Source: Saccharopolyspora rhizosphaerae (lineage in GTDB: Bacteria; Actinomycetota; Actinomycetes; Mycobacteriales; Pseudonocardiaceae). From it: a DNA stretch of 64,000 nt. This document shows positions 39,109 to 47,428 of this stretch, piece after piece. Location of the stretch: the NCBI RefSeq assembly GCF_003931915.1, contig NZ_RSAA01000015.1, positions 186,001-250,000 of the forward strand, in the 5' to 3' direction. The notes beneath the pieces are model-generated. The model worked only from the letters and a program-made list of their open reading frames with translations. It had not been told where the DNA came from and ran no database searches. Every line of letters starts with the position of its first letter. Position 1 is the stretch's first letter. The position numbers and the translations under genes are program-made.

Positions 39109-39855
39109 TCAGCTGCCGGTGTTGGAGCTGATCCAGTCGGCGAAGGCGGTCACGTCGGTGTAGATCGACGGACCGGTGGCGCAGGTGGAGTCGCCGTTGC
39201 CGGAGCGGCTCGTCGCACCGATCAGCTCCCAGCTTCCCTGGGTGCCCTTGATCTGCGGGCCGCCCGAGTCGCCGTAGCAGGCGCCGGTCGTGCCGCCCGG
39301 GTTGTCGGTGCAGATCTCGCCCGCGCCGTCGATGCCGGTGCAGTCGGCGTCGTCGACGATGCTGGTGTCGAGCTCCTGCAGGTTCGTCGGAACCTCGCCG
39401 CAGCCGCTCTCCGGGCAGGTCTGGCCCCAGCCGATGATGCGCGTCTCGGCGCCGGTGGCGCCCGACTCCGCGGCGATCGAGATCGGCGCAGCGCTGAGCT
39501 GCTTGTCCAGCTGCAGCACCGCCAGGTCGGCGCTGTCGTGCACCTGCGTCGCGGTCACGGCGGCTTCCTCGCCGCCGCTGGTGTTGTCGTTGCTGCCGAC
39601 CCGGACCGTGAAGTCACCGCCGCTCTGCACGCAGTGCGCCGCCGTCACCACCCAGTCCGGCTTGATCAGCGCGCCACCGCAGAGGTGGCTGCCCTGCTGC
39701 TGCAGCGACACCATGAACGAGTAGGTCTCGGTCGCGTCGTGCCCACCCACGATCAGCGGGTCGACGTCGTCACCGGCCGCAACGGCGGGCATGCTCATCG
39801 CGCCCACGGCGCTGACCGCGGCGACCGCGGAGATGAGAACCGAACGAATGCGCAT
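39109..39855 (-). CDS. Secreted trypsin-like serine protease (S1 family) B
   Basis: 248 residues. A signal peptide (MRIRSVLISAVAAVSAVGAM to AVAA) is followed by a short propeptide and IVGGHDATETYSF, a classic IVGG mature start. The triad is H74 (VTAAHC), D110 (DSADLAVLQLD) and S197 (ACYGDSGGP). It shares layout and several segments (GWGQTCP/GWGVTCP; LQELDT; ADWIS) with protease A, so the two are paralogues, yet they have diverged clearly. Confidence 0.93.
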   Translation of the reverse strand: MRIRSVLISAVAAVSAVGAMSMPAVAAGDDVDPLIVGGHDATETYSFMVSLQQQGSHLCGGALIKPDWVVTAAHCVQSGGDFTVRVGSNDNTSGGEEAAVTATQVHDSADLAVLQLDKQLSAAPISIAAESGATGAETRIIGWGQTCPESGCGEVPTNLQELDTSIVDDADCTGIDGAGEICTDNPGGTTGACYGDSGGPQIKGTQGSWELIGATSRSGNGDSTCATGPSIYTDVTAFADWISSNTGS

Positions 39856-39967
39856 CTGAGTCGAATCCTCCGGGGTTCCCCGGCTCCGAAGGCCGGCTGG
39901 CCGGAGACGCTAACCGCGCCGTTCGGGCGGGCGTACCCACGAAGGTCGTAGAGCGCACGCGACGAGG

Positions 39968-40000
39968 GCGGTGACCCGCGGCCGAGCCGCAGGTCACCGC
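39968..40000. terminator. Hairpin downstream of glpX
   Basis: Stem GCGGTGACC (39968-39976) with 39992-40000 and additional pairing inside, about 50 nt past the glpX stop on the minus strand. Confidence 0.65.
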
Positions 40001-40051
40001 CCTGTCAGAGGTGGGTGCGGGAGGTTTTTCCCGGTTTCCCCATCGGGACGA

Positions 40052-41062
40052 CTACTCGCCGGACGAGCCGAGGTCCACGTTGGCGTACTCACGCAGCTTG
40101 GCCAGCTTGTGCGAGGCGTCGACGACGCGCGTCGTGCCCGACTTCGACCGCATCACGATGGACTGCGTGGTGCACCGGTCGGCGCGGTAGTGCACGCCGC
40201 GCAGCAGCGCGCCGTCGGTGATGCCGGTGGCCACGAAGAACATGTTGTCGCCGCGCACCAGGTCCGAGGTGGTCAGGACCTTGTCCGGGTCGTGGCCCGC
40301 CTCGCGCAGCTTCTCCCGCTCCTCGTCGTCGCGCGGCCACAACCGGCCCTGGATCTCACCGTCGAGGCACTTCAGGGCGCACGCCGCGATGATGCCCTCC
40401 GGGGTGCCGCCGATGCCCAGCAACATGTCCACGCCGCTGTCCGGCCGGGCCGCCGCGATCGCACCCGCCACGTCGCCGTCGGAGATGAACTGCACGCGGG
40501 CGCCGGCCTCGCGCACCTCCTTGACCAGCTGGTCGTGCCGCGGGCGGTCCAGCACGCACACCGTCACGTCGGAGACGTCGACCTGCTTGGCCTTGGCGAC
40601 CCGGCGGACGTTCTCGGCGATCGGGGCGCTGATGTCGATGACGCCCGCGGCCTCCGGGCCGACCGCCATCTTCTCCATGTAGAACACCGCAGAGGGGTCG
40701 AACATGGTGCCGCGCTCGGACACGGCGAGCACCGACAGCGCGTTCGGCATGCCCTTGCTGAGCAGCGTCGTCCCGTCGATGGGGTCGACGGCGACGTCGA
40801 CCTCCGGGCCTTCGCCGTTGCCGACCTCCTCGCCGTTGTAGAGCATCGGGGCTTCGTCCTTCTCACCCTCGCCGATGACCACCACGCCGCGCATCGACAC
40901 GCTGCCGATGAGCTTGCGCATGGCGTCCACCGCGGCTCCGTCACCCGCGTTCTTGTCCCCGCGGCCGACCCAGCGGCCGCCCGCCATGGCGGCGGCCTCG
41001 GTCACGCGGACGAGTTCCATGGCCAGGTTGCGATCGGGTGCTTCCGGGTGTCGTTGCGTCAT
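40052..41062 (-). CDS. glpX: Class II fructose-1,6-bisphosphatase
   Basis: 336 residues from the ATG at 41062, well spaced after GGGAGG. It dephosphorylates fructose-1,6-bisphosphate for gluconeogenesis. Metal and phosphate motifs: [38 protein letters not shown], and [15 protein letters not shown]. GlpX is the only FBPase of many mycobacteria, and the location matches Rv1099c. Convergent with the second protease on its other side, divergent from the DUF4245 gene. Confidence 0.95.
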   Translation of the reverse strand: MTQRHPEAPDRNLAMELVRVTEAAAMAGGRWVGRGDKNAGDGAAVDAMRKLIGSVSMRGVVVIGEGEKDEAPMLYNGEEVGNGEGPEVDVAVDPIDGTTLLSKGMPNALSVLAVSERGTMFDPSAVFYMEKMAVGPEAAGVIDISAPIAENVRRVAKAKQVDVSDVTVCVLDRPRHDQLVKEVREAGARVQFISDGDVAGAIAAARPDSGVDMLLGIGGTPEGIIAACALKCLDGEIQGRLWPRDDEEREKLREAGHDPDKVLTTSDLVRGDNMFFVATGITDGALLRGVHYRADRCTTQSIVMRSKSGTTRVVDASHKLAKLREYANVDLGSSGE

Positions 41063-41238
41063 CGCGCCCTCCCCGTTGTGAGGCATCGTCGGTACCGCCC
41101 GAGACCGGCGGGAAACACCCCGCGCTCAGGCTGATTGCCTGCGATCTTCCCAGATCATCGGGGTTGGGGGATCATTCGCGTGGGGCAGCCCACTCCCCCC
41201 GGCCCTGCCCGCTGAGCTGCGGTGCGCCCGGTGAGAGC

Positions 41239-41832
41239 ATGGGTGTCGTGGCTGAACCCCGCAACCAGCAACCGGCTCCGTCCCGTCCACCCCGGACGAT
41301 GTCGGCGATGCTGTTCGCCATCCTTCCGCTGGTGCTGGTCTCGTTCGGCGTCGCCGGTCTGTTCACGCAGTGCTCGTTCACCCCGACCGGCCCGACCATC
41401 GACAGCGGGTCGGTGCCGACCGTCGACGTCCGCGCCGAGCTCGAGGGCGCTGCCGCCGGGGTCGACTTCCCGGTCGTGGAACCGCAGCTGCCCGCGGACT
41501 GGCGGGCCAACTCCAGCAACAGCACGACGCTGCCTTCGCACACCGAGGTGGTGCGCGTTGGCTGGCTGACCGGCGGCGGGCACTACCTGCGGCTGGCGCA
41601 GTCGACCGCCGCCGAGGAGGAGCTGGTCACCGGCGAGACGGAGGTGCCGCCGCAGGCGCTGGGCACCATCGAGGCCGGAGGCCGCCAGTGGGTCCGCTAC
41701 CAGGGCGTCCGCGACGAGCAGGCCTGGGTGACCGACAAGGACGGCGTGCGACTGCTGATCACCGGCAACGGCGCAGCACCGGAGTTCGCCCAGCTCGCCG
41801 AGGCAGCGCTGAGGGCCCCCGAAGTCCGCTGA
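41239..41832 (+). CDS. DUF4245 membrane-anchored protein
   Basis: 197 residues. A cytoplasmic basic/Pro-rich start precedes one membrane segment (MLFAILPLVLVSFGVAGLF). The extracytoplasmic beta-rich domain includes DFPVVEPQLPADWRANS, HTEVVRVGWLTGGGHYLRLA and RYQGVRDEQAWVTDKDGV, typical of DUF4245. No function known. It equals Rv1100 by position, next to glpX. Its stop lies about 110 nt before the second palindrome cluster. Confidence 0.85.
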   Translation: MGVVAEPRNQQPAPSRPPRTMSAMLFAILPLVLVSFGVAGLFTQCSFTPTGPTIDSGSVPTVDVRAELEGAAAGVDFPVVEPQLPADWRANSSNSTTLPSHTEVVRVGWLTGGGHYLRLAQSTAAEEELVTGETEVPPQALGTIEAGGRQWVRYQGVRDEQAWVTDKDGVRLLITGNGAAPEFAQLAEAALRAPEVR

Positions 41833-41944
41833 CCTCCTGTGGCGGGGGATCTGGACCCGTCCAGACCCACGTGACGCTCAAGTCTCGACGCCACCACGTG
41901 AACCTCGGGCCACCCCGGCACGGGCCCTCCGTCCGTGGACACGC

Positions 41945-42534
41945 GCCAGGGCGACCCCCTCGAACTTCGCGCGAAGTTCGAGGCCCGAACTTCGAGGTCG
42001 AACTTCGCGCGAAGTTCGAACGTTGCGAGTCGGGGCCTCGAGGAGCGGCGAGACCGCACGCCAGTCCCCACGTCTTCGCGTCCCCGCAGACCACCGTGCT
42101 TCCCCAGGCCACGCGACTCCACGAACCTTGGCGCACCCCGCCGCGAGACCCACCGCGTGGTCACGCGCCTCGTCGACGTCTTCGGAGTTCGCGCGAAGTT
42201 CGAGGCTCGGACGTCGCGGTCGAGTTTCGCGCGAAGTTCGAACGTTGCTGGTCGGAGCCTTCAGGATGGAGCCGCACGCCAGTCTCCACATCCCCGCTGA
42301 CCACCGTGACCCCACAGGGCACGCGACTCACAGGCCACGCGTCCTCGCACACCACCGTGACCCCACAGGGCACGCGACCTCACAGGCCACCGCTACCCCA
42401 CGGGCCTTGGCGGGACCTCGTCACGAGGGTCCGTGCGTGGTGGTGCGCCGCGGCGTCGTCGTCGAAGTTCTCGCGAAGTTCGAGGCTTGGACTTCGGGTC
42501 GAACGCGAGACGTGACCGTTGCTGTGAGCCGAGG
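41945..42534. repeat. Palindromic repeat cluster 2
   Basis: The same palindrome family as at 31.4 kb. Perfect copies are at 41959-41982 (24 nt) and 41998-42019 (22 nt); imperfect ones at about 42185-42204, 42219-42242 and 42461-42484. The copies come in pairs with a linker of about 15 nt, each pair ending in GAACGTTGC, giving a larger unit repeated at spacings of about 220 and 270 nt. The region contains no supportable gene and sits between convergent DUF4245 and xseB ends. Confidence 0.85.
42301..42391. repeat. Direct repeats within cluster 2
   Basis: Two copies of a sequence beginning CACCGTGACCCCACAGGGCA, followed by CGCGAC and TCACAGGCCAC, at about 42302-42338 and 42353-42390 (spacing about 51 nt). 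A diverged third version is near 42100-42120. Confidence 0.75.
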
Positions 42535-42789
42535 TCAGCCGTCGTCTTCGACGGAGGCGAGGGCGCGTTCGACGCGTTCGCGGGCGCCGGCGAGGTGGCG
42601 TTCGCAGACCGCGGCCAGGGCTTCGCCCTTCTCCCACAGGGCCAGCGAGTCCTCCAGGGACAACCCGCCCGCCTCGAGCTGCTTGACGACCTCGGCCAGC
42701 TGGTCGCGGGCCGCTTCGTACCCGAGCTCGGCGACCTCCGGGTGCTCGGCGATCGGGTCGAAGTGCTCGTCCTGCTGGTTCTCGGTCAC
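42535..42789 (-). CDS. xseB: Exodeoxyribonuclease VII small subunit
   Basis: 84 residues. The family helix pair is visible: [20 protein letters not shown] and [20 protein letters not shown], then [16 protein letters not shown]. It wraps the large subunit's coiled-coil arms and is needed for single-strand DNA degradation. It overlaps the preceding gene by 4 nt, so these minus-strand genes (xseA, an unknown protein, xseB) form one operon. Confidence 0.94.
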   Translation of the reverse strand: MTENQQDEHFDPIAEHPEVAELGYEAARDQLAEVVKQLEAGGLSLEDSLALWEKGEALAAVCERHLAGARERVERALASVEDDG

Positions 42790-43181
42790 GGGGTAGGGCT
42801 CTCCACATTCGTTCGCACGGACACCACCGCGGTGGCGATCGCCTGGTCGTAGCCGACGAACGCCTCGGCGAACTCGGCGCCGTCGCCTTCGCGCACCGCG
42901 TCGTTGATGCGCAACTGCGCTTCCGCGACCCTACGTCGGTGGGCTGACGCCTCCCACCAGGCGGGGCCCACGTACCCCGAGGTCGCGTCGACCAGGGCGC
43001 GCAGGCGTCCGGGCAGGTCCTTGCGCTCCGCCGAGTCGCACCCGCCGAGCAGCGCGGCCCACGTGCCCGCGGCCGTGGCGTCGGCGGCCTCGGCGCAGCG
43101 CCGGACCTCGCCCGCCCGCTCCGCGGTGCGCGCCGCGCCCACGGTGAGGGGGAGGAACGAGGGCTCCTGCTTCGGGTGCAC
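42786..43181 (-). CDS. Unknown protein in the exonuclease VII operon
   Basis: 131 residues from the GTG complementary to 43179-43181. It is helical and soluble; [40 protein letters not shown] and [20 protein letters not shown] are the most distinctive stretches. No family is recognised. It starts 15 nt after the xseA stop and overlaps xseB by 4 nt, which argues that it is expressed with exonuclease VII. Confidence 0.75.
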   Translation of the reverse strand: MHPKQEPSFLPLTVGAARTAERAGEVRRCAEAADATAAGTWAALLGGCDSAERKDLPGRLRALVDATSGYVGPAWWEASAHRRRVAEAQLRINDAVREGDGAEFAEAFVGYDQAIATAVVSVRTNVESPTP

Positions 43182-43196
43182 GGTGGACGTCCTTGG

Positions 43197-44420
43197 TCAG
43201 TCAGGTACGACGGCGTGGACCGCGCCGTCGGCGAGCCGGACCCGCAGCCGGGTGCCCGCGGGCGCGTCGTCGACGGAGCGCAGCACGCCGTCGACCTCGT
43301 CGGTCTCCTCGATGCGCTGCACGATCGCGTATCCACGAGCCAGCGTGGCCGCAGGGCCCAGGGTCGTCAAGCGTGATCGAGTGGCGTTCACCGCATGCCC
43401 CTCCGCGGTGAGCACCGCGCTCATGGCCCGGCGGGAGCGCTCGCGCAGCATCGCGACCTGCTCGGAGCGCTGCTGCAGCGGGCCGTGCGGGTCGGCGAGC
43501 ACCGGTCGGCTGCGCAGCTGGTCGAGCAGCCTGCGCTCCCGGTCCACCCATCCGTGCAGCGCACGCCGCGCCCGGTCGCGCAGCTGGTGGATGCGCTGGC
43601 CCTCCTCGGCCACGTCCGGCACCACGCGCTTGCCCGCACCGGTCGGGGTGGAGCAGCGCACGTCGGCCACGTGGTCGAGCAGCGGCGAGTCCGGTTCGTG
43701 CCCGATCGCGCTGACCACGGGGGTCCGGCAGGCCGCGACCGCCCGGCACAGCGCTTCGTCGGAGAACGGCAGCAGGTCCTCCACGCTGCCGCCGCCGCGT
43801 GCCATCACGATGACGTCGACCTCGGGCAGCCGGTCGAGCTCCTGCAGCGCGGGCAGGATCTGCGGCACGGCGTTGGTGCCCTGCACGGCGACGTTGCGGA
43901 TCTCGAACTGCACGGCGGGCCAGCGCAGCTGGGCGTTGGTCAGCACGTCGTGCTCGGCGGCCGAGGCGCGACCGGTGATCAGCCCGACCCGGTTCGGCAG
44001 GAACGGCAGCGGCCGCTTGCGCGCCGGGTCGAACAGCCCTTCGGTCTTGAGCAGCTGGCGGAGCCGTTCGATGCGGGCCAGCAGCTCACCGATGCCCACC
44101 GCCCTGATCTCGTCGACCCGCAGGCTCAGCGTGCCGCGGCCGACGAAGAACGTCGGTTTGCCGTGCACCACGACCCGGCTGCCGTCGGTCAGCGGCGGGT
44201 CCATCGCCCGCAGCAGCGAGGCCGAGCAGGTCAGGGTCAGCGACACGTCGGCGGAGGGGTCGCGCAGCGTCAGGAACGCCGTCTGCGCGCCGGGCCGCAT
44301 CGAGATCTGGGTGATCTGCCCTTCGACCCAGATCTGGCCGAGCCGGTTGATCCACTCGGCGATCTTGCGGGCCACCGTCCGTACCGGCCACGGCTCCTCG
44401 GGACTAGTCGGCGAAGTCAG
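43197..44420 (-). CDS. xseA: Exodeoxyribonuclease VII large subunit
   Basis: 407 residues if translation begins at the CTG complementary to 44418-44420. That CTG is 4 nt after a perfect AGGAGG and gives the conserved lead [19 protein letters not shown]. The next in-frame start, a GTG at 44375, would cut into the conserved N-terminus and lacks a good ribosome-binding site. The OB-fold domain includes [20 protein letters not shown]. The catalytic part reads [36 protein letters not shown] and [19 protein letters not shown], followed by a long coiled-coil arm. The usual family size is 400-450 residues. Confidence 0.92.
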   Translation of the reverse strand: MTSPTSPEEPWPVRTVARKIAEWINRLGQIWVEGQITQISMRPGAQTAFLTLRDPSADVSLTLTCSASLLRAMDPPLTDGSRVVVHGKPTFFVGRGTLSLRVDEIRAVGIGELLARIERLRQLLKTEGLFDPARKRPLPFLPNRVGLITGRASAAEHDVLTNAQLRWPAVQFEIRNVAVQGTNAVPQILPALQELDRLPEVDVIVMARGGGSVEDLLPFSDEALCRAVAACRTPVVSAIGHEPDSPLLDHVADVRCSTPTGAGKRVVPDVAEEGQRIHQLRDRARRALHGWVDRERRLLDQLRSRPVLADPHGPLQQRSEQVAMLRERSRRAMSAVLTAEGHAVNATRSRLTTLGPAATLARGYAIVQRIEETDEVDGVLRSVDDAPAGTRLRVRLADGAVHAVVPD

Positions 44421-44452
44421 CGTTCCTCCTCGGTGATTGCTCCGGGGCCCAT
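44417..44452 (-). CDS. Possible 11-codon leader ORF overlapping the xseA start
   Basis: ATG 44452 opens [11 protein letters not shown] and ends at a TGA whose first base is shared with the CTG start of xseA (sequence CTGA). Its last codons contain the xseA ribosome-binding site. Such an arrangement would allow ribosomes ending the leader to restart at the rare CTG. No conservation evidence is available. Confidence 0.35.
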   Translation of the reverse strand: MGPGAITEEER

Positions 44453-44555
44453 TCTGCTCGGCGTTGCAAGTGGCGGAACCGGGGCCGCCGGAGCACGTCG
44501 GCCCCAGCGGTCCGCCCCGCAGGGCGGGTGCCGGGCCTGGTGAGGAGGTCAGCGC

Positions 44556-45020
44556 CTACTGCTCGCGCAGGCGGGTGAGGCGGTTGGTGAGCATCCGGAC
44601 GTGCTCCGGGCGCTGGGCGGTGCGCTCCTCGTGCGCGAGCAGCTCGACGAGGTCGGCTTCGCTGAACGAGCGCAGGCGACCGCGCAGCTGGGGCAGGCTC
44701 ATCTCGTCGTACTCGGCGAGCAGCGAGGTCCCTTCCGGCTTCGGCTCCGCCACCGGTGCGGGTGCCGGTTCCGGGACGACGTCCTCGTCGAACGTCGCCC
44801 AGGACGGCTGCTCCTCGGGCGTGCGCAGCGCCGAGAGCGCCTCATCGCCCTTGATCGCGAGTTCGGTGATGTGCTGCTGGACGCGCATCGACGCTTGCAA
44901 CGTCTGGCTGGCCACGGTCACGGGCAGGCCCAGGAGCGTGGTCGGGAGGCTGCGGGCCTGTTCGACGGCGGTGGCCGCGAGCCCGGCGGCCACCCGCACC
45001 GGAAGGGGGAAACCTGACAT
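44556..45020 (-). CDS. Lipid droplet-associated protein homologue
   Basis: 154 residues. The N-terminal half is amphipathic and hydrophobic (PLPVRVAAGLAATAVEQARS; LPTTLLGLPVTVASQTLQAS), like proteins that sit on lipid surfaces. The C-terminal part is an acidic linker followed by YDEMSLPQLRGRLRSFSEAD and LVELLAHEERTAQRPEHVRM. It matches the actinobacterial family named lipid droplet-associated protein and sits where Rv1109c lies, between xseA and ispH. About 135 nt separate it from xseA on the same strand. Confidence 0.8.
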   Translation of the reverse strand: MSGFPLPVRVAAGLAATAVEQARSLPTTLLGLPVTVASQTLQASMRVQQHITELAIKGDEALSALRTPEEQPSWATFDEDVVPEPAPAPVAEPKPEGTSLLAEYDEMSLPQLRGRLRSFSEADLVELLAHEERTAQRPEHVRMLTNRLTRLREQ

Positions 45021-45182
45021 GCGCCCAGCCTGCCGCACAACCGGTCGCCGGGCCATCAGTTCGAGGGCGGAATGTGACCGGAACCCGGCGTCCGGCGGAG
45101 TGCGGATGCACCCCTCGACGGAGTGACAGCGAGCACCCACCGGCGGCGGAGCGGGCGGTCGTGGATCCGTACCCTTGATGGC

Positions 45183-46211
45183 ATGACGACCACGCCCGAG
45201 GCCCGCGACCTCGAAACCGACCCCGTTGACGACGCCGGCCGGACCAAGCGGGTCCTGCTGGCCAAGCCCCGTGGGTACTGCGCGGGTGTCGACCGAGCTG
45301 TCATCACCGTCGAGAAGGCCCTGGAGACCTACGGCCCGCCGGTCTACGTCCGCAAGGAGATCGTGCACAACCGGCACGTCGTGGACACCCTGACCGAGCG
45401 CGGCGTCATCTTCGTGGACGAGACCGACGAGGTGCCCGAGGGAGCCCTCGTGGTGTTCTCCGCGCACGGCGTGTCCCCGGCCGTCCACAAGGAGGCCGAG
45501 GAGCGCAACCTGCGCACCATCGACGCCACCTGCCCGCTGGTGACGAAGGTGCACAAGGAGGTCAACCGCTTCGCGCGCGACGACTACGACATCCTGCTGA
45601 TCGGCCACGAGGGCCACGAGGAGGTCGAGGGCACCGCGGGTGAGGCGCCCGAGCGCGTGCAGCTGGTGGACAAGCCCGAGGACGTCGACAAGGTGCAGGT
45701 CCGCGACCCGAGCAAGGTCGTCTGGCTGTCGCAGACCACCCTCAGCGTCGACGAGACCATGGAGCGGGTCGACCAGCTCAGCGAGAAGTACCCGACGCTG
45801 CAGGCCCCGCCCAGCGACGACATCTGCTACGCCACCTCCAACCGCCAGCAGGCGGTCAAGGTGATGGCCCCGCAGTGCGACCTGGTGATCGTGGTCGGCT
45901 CGCAGAACTCCTCGAACTCCAAGCGCCTGGTCGAGGTGGCGCTGCAGGCCGGCGCCTCCGCCTCGCACCTCGTCGACTACGCGTCGCAGATCGACGACGC
46001 CTGGCTGGAGGGCGTCGAAACGGTCGGCGTCACCAGCGGTGCGTCGGTCCCGGACGTGCTGGTGCTGCAGGTCCTCGACCACCTCGCCGAGCGCGGCTGG
46101 GGCGACGTCGAAGAGGTCACCACGGCCAACGAGAAGGTCACCTTCGCGCTGCCGCGCGAGCTGCGCAAGGACCTCGACGAGAACAAGGACAACCCCAAGT
46201 CGGTGCGCTGA
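45183..46211 (+). CDS. ispH: 4-hydroxy-3-methylbut-2-enyl diphosphate reductase
   Basis: 342 residues from ATG 45183. It performs the last step of the MEP pathway, making IPP and DMAPP through a [4Fe-4S] cluster. The three cluster cysteines are C33 ([10 protein letters not shown]), C117 (IDATCPLV) and C215 ([11 protein letters not shown]). HNRHVVDTL and SAHGVSP carry substrate-binding histidines, and [10 protein letters not shown] is the phosphate site. Equals Rv1110 (lytB2). A 20-bp terminator follows. Confidence 0.96.
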   Translation: MTTTPEARDLETDPVDDAGRTKRVLLAKPRGYCAGVDRAVITVEKALETYGPPVYVRKEIVHNRHVVDTLTERGVIFVDETDEVPEGALVVFSAHGVSPAVHKEAEERNLRTIDATCPLVTKVHKEVNRFARDDYDILLIGHEGHEEVEGTAGEAPERVQLVDKPEDVDKVQVRDPSKVVWLSQTTLSVDETMERVDQLSEKYPTLQAPPSDDICYATSNRQQAVKVMAPQCDLVIVVGSQNSSNSKRLVEVALQAGASASHLVDYASQIDDAWLEGVETVGVTSGASVPDVLVLQVLDHLAERGWGDVEEVTTANEKVTFALPRELRKDLDENKDNPKSVR

Positions 46212-46232
46212 CTCCGGGGAACTCCACCGCAG

Positions 46233-46275
46233 ACGACGCCGCCCGGCTCCGGAATCCGGAGCCGGGCGGCGTCGT
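46233..46275. terminator. Strong bidirectional hairpin after ispH
   Basis: A perfect 20-bp stem (arm beginning ACGACGCCGCCCGG at 46233, partner 46256-46275) with a 3-nt loop, between the convergent ispH and DUF6542 genes. Confidence 0.85.
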
Positions 46276-46347
46276 CGTGCGAGGAGGTGTCGTTCCAGCT
46301 GCGGGACTCAGCACGCACCGCTGAGAAGGCGAGACCTGAAGGGGCGT

Positions 46348-47211
46348 TCACGGTCCCGGGCGGCGGGGACGGCCGCCGGGGCCGGGCGGCGGTTCCGGCG
46401 GACGAGGCCGTCCCGGGCCGCCTTGGCGAGGCGGACGGGGGCCTCCCGCGCGCGGGTCGTTGGCGGGGCGGGGGCGTCCGCCCGGTGGCGCGTCGCGACG
46501 CCGGGGGTCGCCCTTGGGGCGGCCTTGGGCCTCGCGCGGGCCGGTGCCCCGGGGCTGCCTGCCCTCAGCACGCCGGTCGTCGCCACGACCGTCGCGGGAC
46601 GTGCGCCCCTCTCCGCGCGGCTTGCGCTCGCCGGAGGGGCGCTTGCGCGGGGCTTCGTCGCGGGCAGGCCTCTTGCGGGGCGGTGCGACCGGCCGGGCCT
46701 TCTTGGTCTTGGCGTCCGGGTCGACGCCCAGGTCGAAGTCGTCCTCGGTCTCGGCCTTCTGCGTGACGAACATCCGGAGCAGCCCGATGCCGAGCGCAAC
46801 CGCGGTGGCTCCGGCCATGATCGGGAAGCTGGTGATCAGCGGACGCGCGACCGACAACGCCTTGCCCGCCAGTCCCGCGCCCGAGGTGCTGCCTGCACCG
46901 GAAAGCAGGACGAGGACCGGCATCACGATGCCGAGGACGAGCGGCGGCTGCACCATCGGACCGAAGACGCTGCGCCGCTGCACCAGCAGGACCGCGGCGA
47001 GGGAACCGAGGAAGAAGGCCGTCTTGAAGATGAACCCGGGTTGTCCCCAGATCAGGGTGTCCAGCAGGGTGCCGAGCGCGGTCGGGACGGCAGCCAGCAG
47101 CACGGCGCCCCACAGCGGCACCCCTCGGGTGCTGAAAGCGGAGCGCGCAGCCCACTCGGGCGCGCCATTACCGGCAGTCGAAGCGCTCTGGCTCTCGCGG
47201 ATCGCGGTCAC
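46348..47211 (-). CDS. DUF6542 membrane protein with basic low-complexity tail
   Basis: 287 residues from the GTG complementary to 47209-47211; a TTG 9 nt earlier is possible. Four hydrophobic segments lie between about 30 and 150 (LWGAVLLAAVPTALGTLLD; FIFKTAFFLGSLAAVLLV; LVLGIVMPVLVLLSGAG; FPIMAGATAVALGIGLL). The rest is a roughly 120-residue tail of Arg, Pro, Gly and Asp, probably cytoplasmic and possibly RNA-binding. By position it equals Rv1111c. It is divergent from the sugar transporter operon and marks the right edge of the syntenic backbone. Confidence 0.8.
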   Translation of the reverse strand: MTAIRESQSASTAGNGAPEWAARSAFSTRGVPLWGAVLLAAVPTALGTLLDTLIWGQPGFIFKTAFFLGSLAAVLLVQRRSVFGPMVQPPLVLGIVMPVLVLLSGAGSTSGAGLAGKALSVARPLITSFPIMAGATAVALGIGLLRMFVTQKAETEDDFDLGVDPDAKTKKARPVAPPRKRPARDEAPRKRPSGERKPRGEGRTSRDGRGDDRRAEGRQPRGTGPREAQGRPKGDPRRRDAPPGGRPRPANDPRAGGPRPPRQGGPGRPRPPEPPPGPGGRPRRPGP

Positions 47212-47374
47212 AACCCCCAACGGTAACGGTCCAGTACCTCAGCGCGAGAGCGGTCTCGAAGAACAGACGCGTCATCCCACGTCGGGTGATGAGCAGAGCA
47301 CAACGCGGCGTGACCAGCACGTGATCTTCGCGCAGCCAAATGGATGCCGTATCGCACGGTAGAGCGTGTGAGCC

Positions 47375-47404
47375 TTGACACAAGGAGCGGGACCACCTTA
47401 GCGT
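47375..47404 (+). promoter_or_regulatory. Promoter of the sugar ABC transporter operon
   Basis: TTGACA (47375-47380), an 18-nt spacer, then TAGCGT (47399-47404). The same boxes with the same spacing precede the isomerase gene at 54979. The transcription start would fall within the operator that follows. Confidence 0.7.
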
Positions 47405-47406
47405 CC

Positions 47407-47422
47407 GAGCAATCGTTTTCTC
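47407..47422 (+). promoter_or_regulatory. LacI-type operator, transporter copy
   Basis: GAGCAATCGTTTTCTC, a pseudo-palindrome with central CG typical for LacI/PurR-family repressors. It overlaps the predicted transcription start. The exact reverse complement occurs at 55011-55026, ahead of the isomerase gene and next to the lacI-type gene. Confidence 0.75.
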
Positions 47423-47428
47423 GTCAGG

